Source: Cannabis sativa
Taxonomy: Eukaryota > Streptophyta > Magnoliopsida > Rosales > Cannabaceae
NCBI RefSeq assembly: GCF_029168945.1
Contig: NC_083610.1
Location: 48,811,429 to 48,875,428 of the forward strand
DNA length: 64,000 bases
Direction of reading: 5' to 3'
The translations under genes and the position numbers were made by a program. Positions 56,558 to 64,000 of this stretch are shown here, one piece after another. Each line of letters opens with the position of its first letter. The stretch's first letter is position 1. A model generated the notes under the pieces. That model saw only the letters and a program-made list of their open reading frames with translations. It searched no databases and was not told where the DNA came from.

Positions 56558-59500
56558 GTTCACATGATTTATTTCATGATTATATGTATATAATGTATGA
56601 ATTCTTTTTAAGTCCAGAACATATGAATTTGTTAAAGATTATAGTGTTGTCAGCACAGTGGAATATAATCTTAATTATATGTTCAAAAGTTTATTCCCTG
56701 ATTTGTCACAACACTGGATTTAGACTAACATGGTATAATCAGCGATAGGTATTCTTACACCTTGGAAAAGTGTTATGTCCTTTCCAGGACATTGTCAAAG
56801 TTTACCAGTATCGGATGTATGGAGTATACATCGGAAGGGACCGATATAGAACTTTGATTAGATATATTAAAACTTACCGTAATATCTATTCAATTCAATA
56901 TCACCTGTTGATCCTAGATCAAATGACCTTAATCCACATATGGTTAGGTTCGATCTCAAGAGTACTATACATGTTCTTTGATTTGTTAGTTAAGCCTACT
57001 TTTGGGTCAGGGTGATACGTATATTTTGGGAACATGATAGTATAATTGAGTGGGAGCGCTACCATAAATATGGAATCTATAACTTCTATAGGAACTTAGA
57101 AGTGAAACGATGATATCCTTCGAGCTTGGCTAAATTGAGATAAATGGTGGAGATTTCATTTCACTTTGCTGAAATATCATTTATACGGAGCCAAGTGTTT
57201 TAAGGATAAAATATATTGAAGGTGTAACGGTAACTTAGTGCATTTTCAATGTAGATCATCTATTAGAGGGTCATTGATCACATTAGGGTTATAACAATGG
57301 ATAACTAATGACGTGTCTATATCATGGAACATATAGAGCGTTCTATATGAATGAGAGTGCAATTCCAAGTTCTAAGTGTGGATTCAATGAGGAATTAATA
57401 AGTTAGGGAATTTACTTGGTAAATTCGGTTCGACTTATTGGAAGCTCGGTTATATAGACCCATGGTCCCCATACTAGTTGAGACCATACTGCTTGTAAGA
57501 CTCAGTTAATTGATTTCAATTAATCAATTATAATTCTAAAAGTTAGACTATGTCTATGTTGGAAATTATTTTACCAGGATCTTAGATCTACTCACAAGTA
57601 TGTTGATTAACACCCTAAATATGAACTTTCTAAAACGATGAAATAAACACATATAAAGTTTAGGAAACCTTACATTGGGTGCAGCGGAATAATATGACTC
57701 CTTCCGTTCAGATATCTAGCCCTTGATTCCTTTCTGTAGCAGAGCATTATCAATATCTGAACCTAGATCTCTTTCTCTGAATCTTTGATGCTGAAACTCC
57801 TTTACTGATGATCTTTCTTCACGATCTTCCTCACTATGATTGAGGTATTTCTTGATGTGTGTGGGCACTACTCTAATCACTAAGAATTTCGAAATTCAAG
57901 AGGGAAGGAGAAAGAGAAGGGTCAGCCAAACATAGGGAGAGAGAAGGCTCAGTTTTTTCTGAATCAGAAGTGTAGAAATTTAAGTGTAAATTTCCTGAAG
58001 CTTTCACTATCTATTTATAGCATTCCACTAGGGTAAGGTTTGAATTATTTGGCATTAAAATAATGAAAATATCAGTTTAAATTTCCTACAAAAGTGGCCA
58101 GCCCTATACAAGTGGATTTGGGCCTTACTTTTTGCAATTTTGCAGTTTTATCTTTTCTGCATCTGATTTTCTCAAAAACGCCAATTTTCAAATTCAACCA
58201 TTTAAATGCCAATTCTAACTATTTAATAACTATAAATAATATTGTCATTTATCATATTTATTAATTGAACCATACAAAGTATCATAATTAACAAATATGC
58301 CCCTATAAACTCTTTCTTTACAATTTCGCCCTTACTTAGTGAAAAATTCACAAATAGACATAGTCGAATTTGAGAAATATAATTGATTAATCAAAACCAA
58401 TTACATGAGTCTTACAAGCAATATTATCTCAACTCGTGGGGGGACCATGGGTCTATATAACCGAGCTTCCAATAAGTAGATCAAGAATTTAGCACTAAAA
58501 TTCACTAACTTATTAATTTTTCGTTGAATCCACGCATAGAACTTAGAATTGCACTCTCAGTATATAGAATGCTCTATATGTTCCACCATATAGACACATC
58601 ATTAGTTATCCATTGTTATAATCCTAATGTGATCAATGATCCTCTATATGAATGATATACAATGTAAAGGGATTAAATTACCGTTACACCCTACAATGTA
58701 TTTTATCCTTAAAACACTTGACCCCGTATAAATGATATTTCAGCTTATGTGAAATGAGATCTCCACCATTTATTTTCGTTTGGTCAAGCTCGAAGGAGAT
58801 CATCCTTTGCTTACTATTCGCCAGATAGAAGCTATAGATTCCATGTTTATGCTAGCGCTCCCACTCAATTGCACTACCGTGTTCCCAAAATGTACGTATC
58901 ACCCTGACCTAAAAGTAGGCTTAACTAACAAATCAAAGAACACGAATAGCCTTTCAAGATTGAGCCTAATCATAACAGGATTAAGATCATTTGATCTAGG
59001 ATCAACTAGGCGATATTGACTTGAATAGATATTACGGTAAGTTTAATAAATCTAAGTCAAAGTTCAATATCGGTCCCTTCTGATGCATACTCTATGCATC
59101 AAACCTGAGCTTTACTTTAACCAATGCTCTGGAAAGAACATAACACTTCTCCAAATGCAAGTAAACTCTGTTGTAGATTATCATATCAGTAAAACCCTAT
59201 GTCTGATAAATCTAGGAAACTTTATTCACATAGTCATGTTTACTTTCCAATGTGTTGACGGCACAATAAACAGGATCAAGTATGTGAAAAGGGTTTCAGA
59301 TGAATTTATACACTATGTACATATAATCATGAAATAAATCATGTGAACCATGCAACATTAAATGTTATTTCTGATCTATATTAATAAGTAAATCTGATTA
59401 TATTGAAATGAGTTTTATTTAGGGCATAAAACCCAACAGTCTACTTTATGAATTTTCACTAAGCAAGGGCGAAATTGTAAAGAAAAGAGATTCTAGGTTT

Positions 59501-60205
59501 ATTTATTGATTAAGAGACTTTATATGTCTAAATTAATAAATATATTAAATGGAAATATTATTTAATAATTATTTTTAAGTTATTAAATAATTAGAATTGA
59601 CATTTAAAAAAGGTTAAATTGGAAAATTGGCATTTTTGAGAAAATAGGAATGAGAAATAACAAAATGGGAAAGTTGCAAAGTGAGGCCCAATTCCCTTTG
59701 TATGGCCGACCACATTGCAAGACTTTACCATTTTATTTTTTCATTATTTTAATGCCATACAATTCTAACCTAAACCTAGAGGGTATTCTATAAATAGAAA
59801 GTGTTGGCTTCAGGAAACACACACCTTTGAACATTGGTTTCTCTCAGAAAAGCTACACGCCTCTCTCTCTCTCTCTTTTCTTCTCTCTAAATTTCGAAAC
59901 ACTTGAGTGAATGAGTAGTGCCCACACACATCAAGTGGTACCTCAATCATAGTATGTAAGACTATGGAAAATCTGCATCAAAGAAGGAGAAAAGAAGATC
60001 CAGATTCAGATCTTGATTATGCTCTGCTACAGAAAGGAATCAAGGGCTAGAGATCTGAATGGAAGGAGTCATAATATTCCGCTGCACCCACTGTAAGGTT
60101 TCTTAAACTCTTATGTGTTTATTTCATTATTTTAGAATTCATATTAGGATGTTAATCAAACATACTTGGTAGTAAATCTAGATCCTAGTAAAATAAATTC
60201 CAACA
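56558..60205 (+). repeat. 3' LTR of copia element B, 5'-truncated and split
   Basis: The LTR starts directly with TTCACATG at about 56558, missing the first 90 bases (48456-48545 in the left LTR); sequence then matches up to 57556, is interrupted by the solo LTR, and resumes 59439-60205. The truncation abuts the PPT, so it occurred after or during reverse transcription. Confidence 0.9.
57557..59438 (-). mobile_element. Solo LTR of the A family, nested in element B's 3' LTR
   Basis: 1,882 bp, TGTTGGAAATT...CCAACA, with duplication GTCTA (57552-57556 and 59439-59443). It is oriented opposite to B and close to A's LTR. It is a family member recombined to a single LTR inside a homologous LTR of another member. 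The frames at 58780 and 59083 recur in A's LTRs. Confidence 0.93.
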
Positions 60206-60210
60206 GTTCT

Positions 60211-61675
60211 ATGGGCTAAAACTTGTAGATTAGAGTGACAAAGGAAAAAATTAGCTTTTTCACCAAGTTTTTCATTGATATGGGTGGCAACGGCTTAATA
60301 TGTTTTGAAATGGATGGTCCAGATCATACCAATCAAAAGCTGCTCCATCCACCGACTGGGGACTCGAAAAGTTTGCATTTAATGTTCCTTGGGAGAAAGA
60401 ACAAAGTATTCATTACTTATCATTTCATAGCAGCAAGCCAAGGCGGCACGCACCAGCCATCTTTTCAAGTCTTGCTGCCACTCACTATCCACAAGGAATG
60501 CGCTAGAACCTAGCACGTAAGCCCCACAGCTTCACAAAATGGACACCACATTTTAACAAAATGATAGTAGTATCACAACAACGGGATATATCAACTCTTC
60601 AATTTTCCAAAGTAACACGGAAGGTTGCTTCAACATTTCAAGATATTTCTGGCATACCATGATAATGAATCCAACATTCGAAAAGAAGTTGCAAGCTCCC
60701 ATCATTCAAGAGTCCTAGGAGCTTGTGGGTAATTATATGTATTCCTGAATGCCTGATACATGGAAATCACGAAAGGGTGCCACCTTGGGCTATTTATTGT
60801 CAATGTGTACTTTTTGCTTAATTACATTAAAGAGACTATAATATTCCAGAAGTCATTCAAAGGTCCCCAATGTTAGTGAGTGAGGATAGGACTCTAGGAC
60901 TCTTACTATCAATCCTCCATTGGGGACAATCAGAGTTATCCAGAGCTTCAAGTATTCCAGAAAGGTAATAGGTCAGTGTGATCCAGGAAGGCTTTGGCAC
61001 GTTGATCTCGAAGCTTATTCGAAAATATCCTATCCATAACCCAAAGCAATGGTTATTAATCCTTTAACAACGAATCAGATCTTATCCCTTGCGTCAGATC
61101 ATGGTAGTTATCGTACGTGCCTCTAAAGCCCCTTTTTCTCCAACAACTTGTCTAGGAAATAACTTTTCAAGGTGAAACCTTTGAGTGACATGTGTCCTCA
61201 TTCACATGTAATCCTTCATATCAGCCGTACACCACACAATGGGGAAGTTTCCTACCAACTAACAGTCATATCGTCATGTTGTAGTGCCTGCTTTTGCAGT
61301 GTCTTGAGTATTAAACACAAGGTGGGAAAAGGGAATGCCCTTACACACATGTAAGCTTATAAATACCTTTATTTTTTTTTTTGTACAAAGGGTGAACATT
61401 TTTTTACTAGCCGAACCTCTACAAAAATTCCTACAAGCTTTCTTCTTCATCAAGAGAAATAAAAGGAGTGCAAAGATAAGGTTAATACTGTAAACACTTG
61501 TATTATTTAAACACTCGCCTGTAAGACCAATACAGCTTAATTGTGGACTAGGAATTATTAACGCCCAAACCACGTAAAAAATCATTTGTTTATTATTTAA
61601 TATTTTATTCTTTTCTTAAGCTCTATTTTATTAGTTTCCAAAAATCTCGGTAAACAAAAATAATCATGCTTATAT
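60211..61675 (+). other. Flanking DNA right of copia B, probably old Tat-like 3' end
   Basis: No gene supported. The 61480-61600 segment with AAGACCAATACAGC and a T-rich end resembles the layout of the LTR end at 18830-18941, so a diverged 3' LTR of the Tat-like element may lie here, but this is unproven. The 92-residue plus frame at 60235-60513 has no recognisable domain. Confidence 0.35.
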
Positions 61676-61950
61676 ACTTCAAAATATTTAGTCCCACGAT
61701 TCACAGTGCACTGGATTTACACTGCTGTGATAATCAACAATAAAGTTTACTTGCACATAGATTTGTGGAATATCTTTTCCAATACATTGGCAAAGTATAC
61801 TAGTATGAGATGCATTGGTTATACATTGGTCTGGACCGAAATTGACAGTGGAAATGATATCATAAACTTACTGTCATATCTTTTCTAAGTGAATGTCACT
61901 TAGTTGATCTTAATCCTAAGGTGGTTAATTTCTAGCTTAAATGTACTATA
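61676..61950 (+). repeat. Truncated copia LTR, split by element C
   Basis: Diverged plus-strand LTR segment matching the part of B's LTR around 48660-48910 (CACTGGATTTA, TGTGATAATCAACxATA, TTTCCAAxACATTGGCAAAGTxTACxAGTAT, then CTTAATCCTAAGGTGG). The left end is truncated at about 61676 and the right end is interrupted by element C at 61950. Confidence 0.6.
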
Positions 61951-64000
61951 TGTTGGGATATATTTTACCAGGATCTAGATTTACTAACAAGTATATTTCA
62001 TTAACACCCTAAATATGAATTCTCTAATACGATAAAATTAAACACATAAGAGTTTAAAAACCTTACATTGATGCAGCAGAAAAATAATGACTCCTTCTGC
62101 TCAGATCTCTAACCCTTGTTCCAATCTAGGGCAGAGTAATAACAAGATCAGAGCCTGGATCTCTTTCTCTCCTTTGGGTTGGTTACCACCGTCTTCCGCA
62201 CTATGACTGAGTACTTTACTTGCTATGTGTGGGCATGATACTCTATCACTATGGGCCAAATAGGTGAAGAACAATAAAGGATGCTCGAAATCACTATAGA
62301 AGGTATCTCTCATCTACTAGTTTTTGAAGAATGAAAACTAGGTTTAGTTAGGTTGAAGTGAATTGTTGGATGAGATGAGAGCATCATGTTCCTTTTATAG
62401 TAATTCAACTAGGGTTTAGGTTTGAATTATATGGATTAAAAAGAATAAAATAATGGGCAAGATTACACCACTAGTGGCCGGCCATAAATGGGCTTTACTA
62501 GTTATAATCTTGCCACTTTATTTCAACCACTTATTTTTCTTTCAATAATGCCATGTTTTGTAATTTCAGTCCTATAAATGTCAAAGCTATTTATTAAATA
62601 ATTATAATTAATTATCAAATAAAATTACCGTTTATATTATGTATTAATTAGACCAACAAAGTCTCTTAATTAACAAATAAACTCTAAAACTTCTTTTCTT
62701 CACAATTAAGCCTTTACTTAGTGAAAATTCATAAATAAGACATAGTCTAATTTTAGAATTATAATTTATTTAATTAAAACCAATTAACTGAGTCTGGAAG
62801 CAGTATTCTCAACAAGTGTGGGGACCATGGGCCTATATAACTAAGCTTCCAATAAGTAGATCTTGAATTTACAAAGTAAATTCTCTAACTTATTAATTCC
62901 TTCCTGCGCCACTATAGATTTAGAATTGCACTCTTAATTATACATAACGCTCTATATGTACCAAGATAAAGGTATGTTATGATTATCCACTATTTTAATC
63001 CAAATAGTCAAAGATCCTCTATAGATGATCTACACCTAATATGGACAAATTTACCGTTCTACCCTTCAATGTATTTTATCCTTAAAATACTTAGCTACCT
63101 ATAAATAATATTTCAGTAAACTAATATATTTACTGAAATGAGATCTCAATTATTTATCTCTATTAAGCCAAGCTCGAAGGAAATCATCATTTCACTTCTA
63201 AATACTTATAGAAGCTATAGATTCCATATCTATGATTAGCGCTCCCACTCAATTGAACTACCATGTCCTTAATCTGTATATCACGAGAAAATCTAATTGG
63301 TCAACTTTATCGAACAAATTAAAGAACATAAATATTACAACTAAGATCGAAGCTAACCATATCAGGATTAAGATCTATATATCTAAGATCAACTAGTGAT
63401 ATTAACTTAAAAATATATAACAGTAAGTTTATGATATCTTACCCAAGTTTAACATCGGTCAAATCCAATGTATACTCCATACATTCGATACTAGCATACT
63501 TTGCCAATATCCTGAAAAGGACATAACACTTATCCAAGGTGTAAGTATACCTTATCGTTGATTATCATGTCAATCTAAATCCAGTGTACTGACAAATCAT
63601 GAGACTTAAACTTTTAAACTTATAGTCATGATTATATTCCACTGTGTTGACGATACTATAATCATGAATAAATATATGTTTTGGACATAATAGAATTTAT
63701 AAATTAAACATACATAATCATGAAATTAATCATATGAACCATTGAACATAAAATGATTTCTGATCTTTTATTAATTAATAAATCTAATGATATTGAAATG
63801 GATTTTATTTAGGGCACTAAATCCAACAAACTCCCACTTGCACTAATGTAAAATAAAAAGTGCATTTCAATTAATCTCATTAGCATGATATCCAGATCAA
63901 GTGTAATATGTAGTACTCTCTGTAATATGATATGACAAGTTGTATTCAATTCAAACTATCTCCACCATTACATATCATTAGCCACAAAATCCTTGATATT
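61951..64000 (-). mobile_element. Copia element C, LTR plus start of internal region (partial)
   Basis: The LTR at 61951-63828 (1,878 bp, TGTTGGGATAT...CCAACA) is followed by the polypurine tract AACTCCCACTTGCACTA as on A's plus strand (39464 on) and internal sequence to the window end. It is minus-oriented, in the A/B/C family but more diverged. The left flanking CTATA (61946-61950) is the candidate target duplication; its partner is outside the window. The small frames here are LTR sequence. Confidence 0.88.

Larger units (their letters stand above)
48456..60205 (+). mobile_element. Copia element B, defective, with a nested solo LTR in its right LTR
   Basis: Plus-strand element of the same family as A, 11,750 bp including the 1.9-kb nested solo LTR, with duplication GTTCT (48451-48455 and 60206-60210). 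The left LTR is 48456-50302. The PBS (50305 on) reads TGGCACCAGAGCCATGG, two substitutions from A's TGGTATCAGAGCCATGG. A PPT (AAGTGGGAGTTTGT) lies at about 56546-56559. The right LTR begins about 56558 but lacks its first 90 bases and is split at 57556/59439. Pol is in ruins, with the same disabling stop as A. Confidence 0.92.

Noticed and set aside
37852..59337. Repeated small frames in LTRs (MVKLEGDHPLLTIRQIEAID and MHTPCIQPELYFNQCSG types)
   Set aside because: Present in every LTR of the A family at equivalent positions; LTR sequence with no start or promoter logic in that direction.
60235..60513. 92-residue plus-strand frame right of copia B
   Set aside because: No domain, no splice or promoter signals, and lies in old transposon-derived DNA.

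Overview
This is a window of plant nuclear DNA, almost certainly from a eudicot. It is AT-rich, carries one intron-containing plant gene fragment, and is otherwise built of plant transposon families (CACTA DNA transposon, Ty3/gypsy Tekay chromovirus and Tat-like elements, Ty1/copia elements). I cannot name the species. A Rosales genome such as Cannabaceae is only a guess from memory of similar repeats.

Layout. 1-1620: the 3' exon of a DUF599 membrane-protein gene, the only clear host gene, with palindromic repeat debris on both sides. 1621-4318: AT-rich non-coding DNA with a long CT microsatellite. 4319-9137: a complete, defective CACTA transposon with a TCT target duplication, GC-rich subterminal repeats, a decayed transposase-associated gene on the minus strand, a 105-bp tandem array and a TACA-rich microsatellite. 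9303-17100: an orphan LTR split by a 7.1-kb LTR element (9511-16642, duplication ACCAG) that has only a gag remnant, itself split by a solo LTR (13257-15288, duplication AACAC) lying directly beside its primer-binding site. 18315-about 48200: an old Tat-like Ty3/gypsy element on the plus strand (gag, protease, RT, RNase H, integrase) with 85-bp tandem repeats after pol and a long antisense reading region. It is interrupted by a 9.07-kb Tekay chromovirus (21299-30371, duplication CCCAA), which has one nonsense codon and one frameshift, and by a 10.15-kb copia element A (37567-47717, duplication ACTGT). 48456-60205: copia element B (duplication GTTCT), of the same family as A but in the opposite orientation, with its right LTR split by a solo LTR (57557-59438, duplication GTCTA). 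61951-64000: the LTR and start of a third relative, C, cut by the window edge.

Nothing here works as a pathway. The interest is in nested insertion history and in how the elements propagate. The points most worth a second look are: (1) copia A and B have intact-looking ends and closely similar LTRs but share the same nonsense codon in a ruined pol, which implies spread of an already defective family by helpers; (2) both carry a conserved non-coding module with three hairpins of different stem sequence but the same CTAAT-type loop, plus a repeated 20-base motif; (3) the two LTRs of the Tekay element agree closely except for one roughly 95-base patch centred on the palindrome AACCGGTCGACCGGTT, which also occurs twice in the solo LTR at 13257-15288; (4) a long antisense coding region lies in the Tat-like element.
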